This document shows positions 8,553 to 17,417 of a stretch of 64,000 nucleotides of DNA, one piece after another. Source of the stretch: Chitinophagaceae bacterium. Its GTDB lineage: Bacteria > Bacteroidota > Bacteroidia > Chitinophagales > Chitinophagaceae. A model generated the notes under the pieces. That model had not been told where the DNA came from. It saw only the letters and a program-made list of their open reading frames with translations, and did not search any database. Position numbers and translations under genes: made by a program. The stretch covers positions 62,001 through 126,000 of the forward strand of contig JAMLGU010000008.1 of assembly GCA_023957575.1 (NCBI GenBank), given 5' to 3'. Position 1 is the stretch's first letter; each line of letters opens with the position of its first letter.

Positions 8553-9590
8553 TTAAAATTGAGATAAAATTTCTTTCTTTTCCAAAAGCCTTTTCAGCAG
8601 TGTAGCCTGATTTTTTGCCCTGATGAAATTATGGCCTTCGTACCTTGCGCCATAATACACGTCATTATTCAGGTGATCCGTCAGAAAGCGGAGCGCCTGC
8701 ATATAAATCATAAAGGTACCGGAGTAGAAAAAGTATTTCATTTCGGTTTCGGTCAGTTCCGATTCCATTTCTTGGCGATAGCCTTTCACAATGGCTTTAA
8801 AGAATTCGTCTCTGATTTGAATTTTATCAAAATCCTTTTCTTCTTCGCTTACCGGCGAAAGATAGGTACGCATCATATCGCCCACATCACTAATAAAGTA
8901 GCCGGGCATAATAGTGTCCAGATCAATCACACAGATTGCTTTGTCAGCGTTGTTGAAAAGCACATTACTGATTTTGGTATCATGATGTGTCACCCTTTGT
9001 TTGAAATCGGGATTCTGTTTTATCTTCTCGTACTCTTCAGAAATATCGGAATGGCTTTGCAGTTCCTTTATCAAATCAGCAGATTCTGCAATGCGCTGAG
9101 CATCTCCTTTTTGCAGCGCTTCCTGAAACTGATTGTACCTCAACGACAAATCGTGAAACGAAGGTAATGTAATGCGCAGATCATCGGCATTGATACCTGA
9201 AAGCAGCCGGGTAAACTTACCAAACTGACGTGCTGCCTCATAAGCCTGATCAGGCGTTTTTACCACATCAATAGAATGACTGTTGGGCACAAAGGCAAAT
9301 ATCCTGTAATACCCATCTCCTTCTATATGCAACATTGACTTGCCATCGGTAGTTTTTACAGGACTTGTAAATAAATAATCCTTGTGATGCTCACCCAGAT
9401 AGCTGTCCAGTAAATCAATGTTCCATGCAATATCTTCCGGTTTCTTAAAAATGGCATCATTTATTTTTTGAAGAATATACTTTTCGCCACCTTTTTCGAT
9501 AGTCCAGGTACTGTTTATTAACCCGCTGCCAAAAGCGTTCACTTTACAGTCGTTTACTTGAAAACCATAAGCAGATAATATCTTTTCCAT
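8553..9590 (-). CDS. NahK-like hexosamine kinase (phosphotransferase family)
   Basis: A 345-residue member of the aminoglycoside phosphotransferase/choline kinase fold, close in layout to N-acetylhexosamine 1-kinases (NahK). It has a small-lobe FGSGLINSTW and YILQKIN element, Brenner's motif THHDTKISNVLF (catalytic Asp near residue 204) and the metal-binding IDLDTIMPG (about 224). NahK enzymes phosphorylate free GlcNAc or GalNAc at C1 in the cytoplasm. It follows lacI on the same strand, with a CG-centred palindrome between the two, and lies next to a secreted GH123-like gene. That context supports a role in using released hexosamine. Other sugar-kinase substrates are possible. Confidence 0.75.
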   Translation of the reverse strand: MEKILSAYGFQVNDCKVNAFGSGLINSTWTIEKGGEKYILQKINDAIFKKPEDIAWNIDLLDSYLGEHHKDYLFTSPVKTTDGKSMLHIEGDGYYRIFAFVPNSHSIDVVKTPDQAYEAARQFGKFTRLLSGINADDLRITLPSFHDLSLRYNQFQEALQKGDAQRIAESADLIKELQSHSDISEEYEKIKQNPDFKQRVTHHDTKISNVLFNNADKAICVIDLDTIMPGYFISDVGDMMRTYLSPVSEEEKDFDKIQIRDEFFKAIVKGYRQEMESELTETEMKYFFYSGTFMIYMQALRFLTDHLNNDVYYGARYEGHNFIRAKNQATLLKRLLEKKEILSQF

Positions 9591-9653
9591 ATAAAATCAA
9601 TCTTTATTTTTTAATAAATTTTTTAAAATTAGTGTATCATAAAATAGAAAATG

Positions 9654-9671
9654 AGCGCAAACGTTTGACCA
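9654..9671. promoter_or_regulatory. Candidate LacI-family operator upstream of the kinase
   Basis: Contains the perfect 10-base palindrome CAAACGTTTG at 9658-9667, centred on CG as in most LacI-family operators. It lies between the lacI stop and the kinase start, about 65 bases from the latter. Confidence 0.55.
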
Positions 9672-9676
9672 TTTTT

Positions 9677-10696
9677 TTAATGAACAACCATCACAGCCGG
9701 CATTTCTTTATCAAAAAAAGATTTTCTGACCTGTTCGTTATCTTCCGGCTTGTCAAGAATCTCAAGTAGTGCATGCATTGCTTCATATCCCTGCTGATTC
9801 GGAAATTGGTCAATTGAAACTGCCGGAGGAAAAGCAGCATACTTCATAAGCAAAATATTGGCAAAGCTGGCAAATATTACATCTTTATTAATTTTAATAC
9901 CATGGTTGAAAGCCCATTGAGCAGCATCAAAATGCACATAATCATTAAATGTAATAACCGCATCGGGCTGTTTTTTAGTGGTAAACAATTTTTCCATTGC
10001 TGTGTATGTCCCGCCTTCGGTGAGGTCTGTTTGCTCCACTAATTGCATATCCACTTTTATCTTTTTCTTCGAAATTCCTTCAATATATCCTTCCAGCCTT
10101 TCCTTGCTTGCAATGATTTCATCCGGCCCGTTGATTAATGCTATTCGTCTTTTACCCTTCTTATGCAGCCAATCTATCAAATCCTCGGTAGCCTTTGATA
10201 AATTGCAATAGACCTTGTTTACGTTCTTCATTTTAGGTACCCGGTCAAAATAAACAATTGGGATATCGTATTTATTCAACTCATTGAGATGTTCGTATTT
10301 ATTGGTTTCCTTCGATAAGGAGATAATAAGTCCATCTACCCGCTGCTTTTTCATGGCTTCCAGCACTTTTTTTTCTTTTTCGTAGCTGTCATGGCTCTGA
10401 CCGAACAAAATAGTATATCCTTTATCCATTGCCAAAGTTTCCATACCTGTGATGGCTCTCGAAAAAAAATCTTCATTAATCCTGGGCACCACCACACCTA
10501 TAACAAAACTTTTCTTTTGCTTGAAAAATATCGCTTTTGGGTTGGGTTCAAAATTTAACTCTTTTGCCAATTTTTTTACAGCTTCCTTAGTTTTCATGCC
10601 AATTCTAGGGTGGTCATGCAAGGCTCGGGAAACCGTAGAAACCGATACTTTCAGCTTGTCTGCTATTTCTTTTATGGTTGGAATTTTATCTTTCAC
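9677..10696 (-). CDS. LacI-family transcriptional regulator
   Basis: A 339-residue LacI/GalR repressor-type regulator. The N-terminal helix-turn-helix is TIKEIADKLKVSVSTVSRAL (residues 6-25), followed by the hinge helix near KELNFEPNPKA. A periplasmic-binding-like effector domain follows (from about 60), with IGVVVPRINEDFF and the RIALINGPD element. It starts at a GTG at 10696. It is divergent from the glycosidase operon at 10961 and precedes the sugar kinase on its own strand. Candidate operators lie at 9654, 10731 and 10833, so it probably controls both transcription units and itself. The effector is unknown; a hexosamine or its phosphate is a guess. Confidence 0.93.
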   Translation of the reverse strand: MKDKIPTIKEIADKLKVSVSTVSRALHDHPRIGMKTKEAVKKLAKELNFEPNPKAIFFKQKKSFVIGVVVPRINEDFFSRAITGMETLAMDKGYTILFGQSHDSYEKEKKVLEAMKKQRVDGLIISLSKETNKYEHLNELNKYDIPIVYFDRVPKMKNVNKVYCNLSKATEDLIDWLHKKGKRRIALINGPDEIIASKERLEGYIEGISKKKIKVDMQLVEQTDLTEGGTYTAMEKLFTTKKQPDAVITFNDYVHFDAAQWAFNHGIKINKDVIFASFANILLMKYAAFPPAVSIDQFPNQQGYEAMHALLEILDKPEDNEQVRKSFFDKEMPAVMVVH

Positions 10697-10730
10697 AAAT
10701 ACAATCTTTTTTTTGTAATAAATACAATAA

Positions 10731-10744
10731 AAAAACGCTTTTGA
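10731..10744. promoter_or_regulatory. Candidate LacI-family operator near the lacI start
   Basis: AAAAACGCTTTTGA, a CG-centred near-palindrome resembling catabolite-response or LacI operators, about 35 bases upstream of the lacI GTG. It could mediate autoregulation. Confidence 0.4.
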
Positions 10745-10832
10745 AAATGTTTTTTTATAATTAAAAGGCTGTTTCCTCCTAATTTTAATATTTTGACCTA
10801 AAAATTTGGGAAAGATAAGCTAATATTTTGAT

Positions 10833-10850
10833 TGTGCAATCGTTGGCACA
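10833..10850. promoter_or_regulatory. Candidate LacI-family operator for the glycosidase operon
   Basis: TGTGCAATC followed by GTTGGCACA, an 18-base imperfect palindrome (7 of 9 positions symmetric) centred on CG. Its core GCAATCGTTGGC matches GCAAACGTTTGA at the kinase site at 9 of 12 positions. It lies 111 bases upstream of the first glycosidase gene. Confidence 0.5.
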
Positions 10851-10960
10851 GCTAATACAAAGCCAAAAACTTTATTGCGTCTGAAAATTGAAGTATCTTC
10901 AACCCTTATAACAGAAAAATTAAAGTCATTTGAAATAATAAACTCATCAAATTATAAATC

Positions 10961-12706
10961 ATGCAGCCAATCAGATTACTACTTTCCCTTTTTATGTTAA
11001 GTTTAAGCAATTTATTGTTCGCTCAGGATGTAAGCTTACAGTCGCAGAAACCAATAAGGTATTCTCCTGCGCTAAAGGCCTCACTTTGGAAAAACGTGAA
11101 GGAAAACGTTACAGTGAGTTTTGCCTCGGACGGAATTAGATACACACAGGACATCCCTCCGGTAATAGTAAAAAAAACAAACTGGCTGGCTACCGGCTGG
11201 AAGAACGAAAAAATTCATACCCAATTAGTTGTTTTTTCGAAAAGAAATATCAATGATTTAAAAATATCCGTAAGTGATTTATTAAACAATGAAGGAAATA
11301 TTATTAGTAAAGATAATATATCCACAGGATTTGTTCATTATGTAATGACCGATGAATTTAAGGATGGATGCGGACATCGAAAAGCAGAAAACTTTGATTC
11401 TTCGATGGTGGCTGATATTATTAATACTAATTTAAATTCCATCAATGTAGAAAAAAATACCACCCAACCTGTATGGCTTACCATTTCAATTCCTGAAACT
11501 GCCTATACAGGAAATTACAATGGCACAATCAAAGTTTTTGCAGATAAGGAATATGACCTTAAAATATCACTAAACGTCATTGACAGAACCCTTCCCTCGC
11601 CTAAAGACTGGTCTTTTCAATTGGATTACTGGCAGCACCCGGCTGCAATTGCCAGAGTTCATAACCTAAAGCTTTGGAGTGATGAACATTTTGAACAAAT
11701 GCGTAAGTACTATACCATGCTGGCAAATGCCGGACAAAAAATCATCACCGCCGCCATAGTAGATGAACCCTGGGGACACCAGACTTATGACGACTTTCCA
11801 GGACTTATACAATGGACCAAAAAGAAAGATGGTACCTGGCATTATGACTACAGTCTTTTTGATAAATACATTGACTTTGTAATGAGTTGTGGCATTAAGG
11901 AAAGAATCAATTGCTACAGTATGGTTCCATGGAAAATTGCTTTTAAATATTATGACGAAAAATTTGAGAAGGATACTGTTTTTAAAGAAGCCATCGGCAC
12001 ACCGGCGTATAATAAATATTGGGGAACAATGTTAAAAAACTTTACCAAACATCTGAAAGAAAAAGGATGGTTCGAGATAACGACAATCGCAATGGATGAA
12101 AGGCCGATGAAGGCGATAAAGTCGGTAATTGCGCTGCTCAAAACCATTGATCCGAATTGGAAAGTTTCTTTGGCAGGCGATTATCACCCTGAAATTGAAG
12201 AAGATATTTTCGACTACTGTGTAGCTTCCCGGTGGACTTTTCCTAACGAGGTGTTGACCAAGCGTAAACAACAGGGCAAAACCAGCACCTGGTACACCTG
12301 CTGCACCGAAAAATATCCCAATGAATTTACGTTTTCTGCCCCGGATGAAGCCGTTTGGACAGGCTGGTACACGGCAGCTACCGAAATGGATGGCTTCTTG
12401 CGTTGGGCATACAATAGCTGGACAAAAGACCCTTTAAAAGACTCCCGATTTATTACCTGGCCTGCCGGAGACACTTATCAGGTGTACCCGGGCCCACTCA
12501 CCTCCATTCGTTTTGAAAAACTGATTGAAGGTGTTCAGGATTTTGAAAAAATAAATATTCTGCGTGAAGAATATAAAACCAATAATCAAAAAGCAAAACT
12601 GAAGGAGTTGGAAGCAGCTTTAAAGACCTTTAAAATAAAGGATTTGGCAAAAAAGACAGCAAGTCAGATGGTGGAAAAATATAAGCCATTATTAAACCGA
12701 AAATAA
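10961..12706 (+). CDS. Secreted GH123-like glycoside hydrolase (DUF4091)
   Basis: A 581-residue secreted enzyme with a signal peptide ending at LLFAQ (about residue 22). A beta-sandwich domain spans about 25-205. A TIM-barrel region and the C-terminal DUF4091 block follow, with WAYNSWTKDP and the VYPG...SIRFEKLIEG element. This is the architecture of GH123 beta-N-acetylgalactosaminidases, whose adjacent Asp-Glu pair catalyses substrate-assisted hydrolysis. The matching pair here is Asp379-Glu380 in AMDERP. First gene of a plus-strand run of five secreted enzymes, divergent from lacI. Terminal beta-GalNAc is the predicted substrate, but DUF4091 proteins are diverse, so specificity is uncertain. 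Confidence 0.75.
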   Translation: MQPIRLLLSLFMLSLSNLLFAQDVSLQSQKPIRYSPALKASLWKNVKENVTVSFASDGIRYTQDIPPVIVKKTNWLATGWKNEKIHTQLVVFSKRNINDLKISVSDLLNNEGNIISKDNISTGFVHYVMTDEFKDGCGHRKAENFDSSMVADIINTNLNSINVEKNTTQPVWLTISIPETAYTGNYNGTIKVFADKEYDLKISLNVIDRTLPSPKDWSFQLDYWQHPAAIARVHNLKLWSDEHFEQMRKYYTMLANAGQKIITAAIVDEPWGHQTYDDFPGLIQWTKKKDGTWHYDYSLFDKYIDFVMSCGIKERINCYSMVPWKIAFKYYDEKFEKDTVFKEAIGTPAYNKYWGTMLKNFTKHLKEKGWFEITTIAMDERPMKAIKSVIALLKTIDPNWKVSLAGDYHPEIEEDIFDYCVASRWTFPNEVLTKRKQQGKTSTWYTCCTEKYPNEFTFSAPDEAVWTGWYTAATEMDGFLRWAYNSWTKDPLKDSRFITWPAGDTYQVYPGPLTSIRFEKLIEGVQDFEKINILREEYKTNNQKAKLKELEAALKTFKIKDLAKKTASQMVEKYKPLLNRK

Positions 12707-12741
12707 AAATCAATATTGTTTCTAAAAACACTTGAATCAAA

Positions 12742-13554
12742 ATGAATCGAATACTTACGTGCCTGCTTTTAATTAGTGCTTTATTTTTGAGTGTTTCCTG
12801 CACATCAAAAAAAGCACAACAAGGAAGCAACTCGAATAATATTATTAAAGTAATGACTTATAATGTGCATCACTGCAATCCTCCCGATAAAAAAGGAATT
12901 ATAGACGTGGATGGCACTGCTGCTGTCATCAAAAATCAGAACGCAGACCTGGTGGCATTGCAGGAAATAGACGTAAATACAGGTCGGTCAGGTAAAATCA
13001 ATCAGGCAGCATTATTAGCTCAAAAAGCAGGCTATCCGTTTTATTATTTTGCAAAAGCGATGGATTATGATGGCGGGCAATACGGCTTGGCAATTCTTTC
13101 AAAATATCCGTTGGCAAATGCAAAAACACATTTACTTCCTTCGGATAATTCAAAAAGAGATGAACCAAGAGTTTTGGCAGAAGCTACCGTAAAATGGCCC
13201 GGAGGAAAAGATTTTCATTTTTGCAGCACCCATCTGGAAGCATTTAATAAAAAAAGCAGAACACTGCAAATGCAGGAAATTAATCAGATTGCCGGCAAGT
13301 CTTCAATACCCTTTATAGTTGCCGGAGATTTTAATGCCTTTGAAGGGAGCGAAGTTATCAATATTTTGGATCAGCAATTTAATCGTACCTGCGATAAATG
13401 TCCAAACACTTTTGATGAAGAAGGTGAGCGCGGCGCTATTGATTTTATTGCCTTTAGAAAAAATGATCCCTTTGTTACAAAATCACACCAGGTGATACCT
13501 GAAAAAACCGCCTCCGACCACATGCCGGTGGTAGCAACGATAGAGATAAGATAA
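12742..13554 (+). CDS. Endonuclease/exonuclease/phosphatase-family lipoprotein
   Basis: A 270-residue lipoprotein with signal peptide and lipobox LSVSC (Cys near residue 20). The DNase I-like metallo-phosphodiesterase fold follows: MTYNVHH, LVALQEID (metal-binding Glu), STHLEA, VAGDFNAF and SDHMPVV at the C-terminus. The superfamily includes nucleases, inositol phosphatases, neutral sphingomyelinases and sugar-phosphate phosphodiesterases, so the motifs alone do not give the substrate. It lies 35 bases after the GH123-like gene and 52 before the fucosidase, inside the carbohydrate operon. A phosphodiester-linked lipid or glycan is therefore as likely as DNA. Outer-membrane anchoring is predicted from the signal. 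Confidence 0.82.
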   Translation: MNRILTCLLLISALFLSVSCTSKKAQQGSNSNNIIKVMTYNVHHCNPPDKKGIIDVDGTAAVIKNQNADLVALQEIDVNTGRSGKINQAALLAQKAGYPFYYFAKAMDYDGGQYGLAILSKYPLANAKTHLLPSDNSKRDEPRVLAEATVKWPGGKDFHFCSTHLEAFNKKSRTLQMQEINQIAGKSSIPFIVAGDFNAFEGSEVINILDQQFNRTCDKCPNTFDEEGERGAIDFIAFRKNDPFVTKSHQVIPEKTASDHMPVVATIEIR

Positions 13555-13606
13555 AGAATTATTGAGTAAACATATTTAAACTAATTCCTTTTAAAAAATA
13601 CATGAC

Positions 13607-15835
13607 ATGCGAATTTTTGTTATTTCATTTCTACTGAGTTTGTCCTTTACATCTTTTGCTCAGAAAACCTCAATACCATTTAAAAACAGTATTCTTATTA
13701 GTACGGAAGATAGTAAAGAACGGATTATTGAAAAGGCAGCTCATGTAATACCAACTCCCAATCAACTTGAAGCGCTTAAAAAAGAATTTATTGCTTTTGT
13801 ACATTTTGGCCCCAATACCTTCACCCGCATGGAATGGGGAAATGGAATGGAAGACCCGAAGATTTTTAATTTGAAAGAGTTGGATACCGACCAGTGGTGT
13901 CGTGCCATGAAAGCAGCAGGAATGAAATTGGTGATTCTTACCGTTAAGCACCATGATGGTTTTGTTATCTGGCAGAGCCGATATACAACACATGGCATTA
14001 TGTCCACCGGCTTCAGAGGCGGTAAAGGCGACGTACTGAAAGACCTCTCAGCCTCCTGCAAAAAATATGGATTAAAATTGGGCGTTTACCTTTCACCGGC
14101 CGATCTATTTCAAATTGAAAATCCCGAAGGATTATATGGAAACCTGAGCAAATATACCAAACGAACCATTCCGAGAGAGGTACCCGGCAGACCGTTTGCC
14201 GATAAAAGAAAATTTCAGTTTGTAGTAGATGATTACAATGAATATTTTTTAAACCAATTATTTGAGTTATTGACAGAATATGGCCCCATCGAAGAGGTAT
14301 GGTTTGACGGTGCACATCCCAAACGCAAAGGAAATCAGCAATACAACTATCCTGCATGGAAAAAACTCATACACACATTGGCTCCTAAAGCTGTAATATT
14401 TGGTAGAGAAGATATACGCTGGTGTGGTAACGAGGAAGGCGCCACTCGTACTACAGAATGGAATGTAATTCCTTACGCTGATAACCCCGACACTACCAGC
14501 CACTTCCCTGATATGACAGCTAAAGATTTGGGCAGCAGGGAGCAGTTATATAAGGCAAAATATCTTCATTATCAACAAGCAGAAACCAATACTTCTATCC
14601 GCGAAGGTTGGTTTTACAGAGATGATGAATATCAGAAGGTAAGAAGTGCCGATGATGTGTTTGATATTTACGAAAGATCTGTAGGAGGAAATTCTACATT
14701 TTTATTGAATATTCCACCAAATAGAAGCGGAAAATTTTCACCAGAAGATGTAGCGGTATTGCAAGAAGCAGGGAAACATATTCGAGACACATACAGTAAA
14801 AACTTATTGGCAAATGCTTCTTTGCCAAAAAGTTTATTAGACAATAATCTCAACACATATATTTTACTCAATAAAAAACAAAAAGAAATTATTATTGCCA
14901 ATCCAAAACCGGTTACTATCAACAGGTTTATGATTCAGGAATCTATAAATACGCACAGTGAAAGGGTTGAAAAACATGTACTGGAAGCATGGATTAATAA
15001 TGAATGGAAAGAAATAGCCTCAGCCACCAATATCGGTTATAAAAGAATATTGAGATTTCCAGATGTTACTGCATCAAAATTTCGGTTGCGCTTTTTAGAA
15101 AGCAGACTTGATCCTGCTATTGCATTTGTTGGCGCTTATTTTTACAAATCAAGACCGCCTCAATTGCAGGTGTTACGCAACAAGGAGGGACATGTAGTTA
15201 TTCAGCCTGTTTCTTCAGAATTCAACTGGAAACCGCATAATGAAAATCTGACAGACAATCTTTATAAAAACATGATTATCTATTATACAACTGATGGCAG
15301 CCAACCGTCTGAACAAAGTAACAGATACACCGGTGCTTTTGATTTAAGTAAAGGCGATGTAAAAGCAGTAGCTATCATCAATAAAGAAAAGGGAGCCATC
15401 GCTTCTGAAGCCCTGAGCATTGCGAAAAATAATTGGAAAATCGTAAAAGCAGATAGCGAAACACAAAACCACAAAGCAGCGAACGCAATTGATGAAAATC
15501 CTTTAACTTATTGGCAATCTGCAGCATCCGATAACAATCATTTTATTATTATTGATTTGAACAAACCATACCGCCTGAAAGCCTTTGCTTACACTCCTCA
15601 AAAACAAAACAGCCAGGGCATGATGGCTAAGGGAAAAGTAGAAGTGAGTGATGATGGCATCAACTGGCAACCGGCAGGTGATTTTGAGTTTGGTAATCTG
15701 ATAAATGACCCTTCAAAACGAAAATATTTTTTTGAAAGAGTTATCGAAGCAAAATATATGAAAATTACTTCTACCGAAACAGCCGCTAACGACAAGACCG
15801 TTACGATTGCTGAATTAGATTTTTTTGAGGAATAA
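13607..15835 (+). CDS. Secreted alpha-L-fucosidase (GH29) with C-terminal binding domains
   Basis: A 742-residue secreted protein; the signal peptide ends at TSFAQ (about 19). The GH29 barrel spans about 35-400, with HFGPNTF, KHHDGFVIWQS and the nucleophile Asp234 in EVWFDGAH. Two smaller domains follow: a jelly-roll (about 410-515), a short chitobiase-C-like segment with YYTTDGSQPS (about 560), and a final discoidin/CBM32-like domain (about 610-742) with AIDENPLTYWQS. GH29 enzymes are retaining exo-fucosidases. The appended domains suggest binding to galactose- or GalNAc-containing glycans. Third gene of the operon, 21 bases before the GH5 gene. Confidence 0.9.
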   Translation: MRIFVISFLLSLSFTSFAQKTSIPFKNSILISTEDSKERIIEKAAHVIPTPNQLEALKKEFIAFVHFGPNTFTRMEWGNGMEDPKIFNLKELDTDQWCRAMKAAGMKLVILTVKHHDGFVIWQSRYTTHGIMSTGFRGGKGDVLKDLSASCKKYGLKLGVYLSPADLFQIENPEGLYGNLSKYTKRTIPREVPGRPFADKRKFQFVVDDYNEYFLNQLFELLTEYGPIEEVWFDGAHPKRKGNQQYNYPAWKKLIHTLAPKAVIFGREDIRWCGNEEGATRTTEWNVIPYADNPDTTSHFPDMTAKDLGSREQLYKAKYLHYQQAETNTSIREGWFYRDDEYQKVRSADDVFDIYERSVGGNSTFLLNIPPNRSGKFSPEDVAVLQEAGKHIRDTYSKNLLANASLPKSLLDNNLNTYILLNKKQKEIIIANPKPVTINRFMIQESINTHSERVEKHVLEAWINNEWKEIASATNIGYKRILRFPDVTASKFRLRFLESRLDPAIAFVGAYFYKSRPPQLQVLRNKEGHVVIQPVSSEFNWKPHNENLTDNLYKNMIIYYTTDGSQPSEQSNRYTGAFDLSKGDVKAVAIINKEKGAIASEALSIAKNNWKIVKADSETQNHKAANAIDENPLTYWQSAASDNNHFIIIDLNKPYRLKAFAYTPQKQNSQGMMAKGKVEVSDDGINWQPAGDFEFGNLINDPSKRKYFFERVIEAKYMKITSTETAANDKTVTIAELDFFEE

Positions 15836-15856
15836 ATTTTTGATAGCTATTTAATA

Positions 15857-17407
15857 ATGTATAAGAGAAGAATGATAAGAAGAATACTACTATTTTATTT
15901 CCTGCTTTTTTTTGTTTTTGCAAATCATGTCTTTTCACAGAAAGGTTTTGTGTACAGAGACGGTGAAAATTTAAGAGACTATGCGGGGCGAATGATTTTA
16001 CTAAGAGGTTTAAATTATGTAAATAAAGACGAAAAAAATAATTATCGTAATCTGATTAAGGATACGGCATTTATCAAAATGAAAAGTTGGGGTTTTAATG
16101 CAGTGCGTTTAGGAATTAACTGGTCTGCTCTGGAGCCCTCGCCCGGAAAATATGATACCGACTACTTGCAGGATTTGGATTTGAGATTACAATATGCAAA
16201 GCAGTACGGTATTTATGTAATACTGGATATGCACCAGGATTTATACGGCAAGAAATTTGGCGGGGGCGCTCCGCTCTGGGCCACTCTTGATGAAGGCAAA
16301 CCACACATCACCGGCGGCATCTGGAGTGATGCCTATTTTATCAGTCCTGCCGTACAGACTTCATTCGATAACTTCTGGAATAATGCTCTCATAGCAGGCG
16401 GGATGGGTGTTCAGGACCATTACATTAAGACTTGGGCTATGCTCGCTCAGAGATATCGGAACGATAAAAATATTATTGGTTTCGACCTCATGAATGAGCC
16501 ATTTATCGGATCGGCAGTAAACGATGCACTGGCAGTAATGATTAATGAAGTAACCCTGGCCCTGAATGAAAAAAGTAATGGTAAAAAATATACACCCGAA
16601 GAAGTGGGCGAAATGTGGATGGATGAACAAGGAAAAAGTGAAATTATCAAAATGCTGACAGGGAAAGATGTATTTTTAAAAGTGCTGAGTGGAATGGAAC
16701 CTGTTTATAAATACTTTGAGGAAAACAAACTCATGCCTTTTTATAAAAAACTTGCAATAGCGATCAGGCAGGTAAATAAAAATCATATTCTTTTCTGGGA
16801 ACCCAGCGTTTCCAGCAATAATGGAATTCCAACACACATTGAACCCATTGCTGAAGCAGGAAATCAGCAGGCTTATATGCCGCATTTTTACGATATCGTT
16901 CTCGACACCAAGGATGCGGGCAAGGCTGATTCGGAGCGGCTTATGTTTATGTTCGGTCAGCTTCAAAACTCTAAGTCAAAACTAAACCTGCCCTTGCTTA
17001 TTGGCGAATGGGGCGCTTTCTATGGAGGAGACCAGGAAGTGGTGGATGCAGCTAAGTTTATGGCTAACGGCATTGATTCATTTCTGTTTGGAGACTTTTA
17101 TTGGGATTACTTTTCGGGTCTGGAGCAACAGGAATATTTTAAAAAAGTACTGCTGCGCCCATACATGCAGGCTGCTACCGGAAAAATCATCGAGCAAAAA
17201 GCAGGTAACAATTTTTTAAATATAAAATTGGAAAATGATAAAAGAACACGGGGAAACAATATCATCTTTATACCAACCACCAAAAAGGTTATAATAAACA
17301 ACGTTGCAAAATATAAGCAACATTTATTAAACGGGGGTAAAGGAAGTATTCTGGAAATTTCCCCTGATAAAAAATTAAAATCTCAAACAATTCGTATTAA
17401 CTGGTAA
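15857..17407 (+). CDS. Endoglycoceramidase-like GH5 glycosidase
   Basis: A 516-residue secreted GH5 enzyme with a signal peptide ending at HVFSQ (about 28). The barrel (about 40-430) shows ILLRGLNYVNK, WGFNAVRLGINWSALEP, DMHQDLYG, GAPLWATLDEG, acid/base Glu214 in FDLMNEPF and nucleophile Glu384 in LIGEWGAF. A small beta-sandwich of about 80 residues ends the protein. The DMHQD and GAPxWAT elements are typical of endoglycoceramidases, which cut the bond between oligosaccharide and ceramide in glycosphingolipids; cellulase-type GH5 enzymes lack them. Related fungal and bacterial members act on steryl or simple glucosylceramides, so the exact lipid is open. The neighbouring fucosidase and GH123-like genes fit a sphingolipid-glycan substrate. 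Confidence 0.8.
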   Translation: MYKRRMIRRILLFYFLLFFVFANHVFSQKGFVYRDGENLRDYAGRMILLRGLNYVNKDEKNNYRNLIKDTAFIKMKSWGFNAVRLGINWSALEPSPGKYDTDYLQDLDLRLQYAKQYGIYVILDMHQDLYGKKFGGGAPLWATLDEGKPHITGGIWSDAYFISPAVQTSFDNFWNNALIAGGMGVQDHYIKTWAMLAQRYRNDKNIIGFDLMNEPFIGSAVNDALAVMINEVTLALNEKSNGKKYTPEEVGEMWMDEQGKSEIIKMLTGKDVFLKVLSGMEPVYKYFEENKLMPFYKKLAIAIRQVNKNHILFWEPSVSSNNGIPTHIEPIAEAGNQQAYMPHFYDIVLDTKDAGKADSERLMFMFGQLQNSKSKLNLPLLIGEWGAFYGGDQEVVDAAKFMANGIDSFLFGDFYWDYFSGLEQQEYFKKVLLRPYMQAATGKIIEQKAGNNFLNIKLENDKRTRGNNIIFIPTTKKVIINNVAKYKQHLLNGGKGSILEISPDKKLKSQTIRINW

Positions 17408-17417
17408 ACAAAAGATC

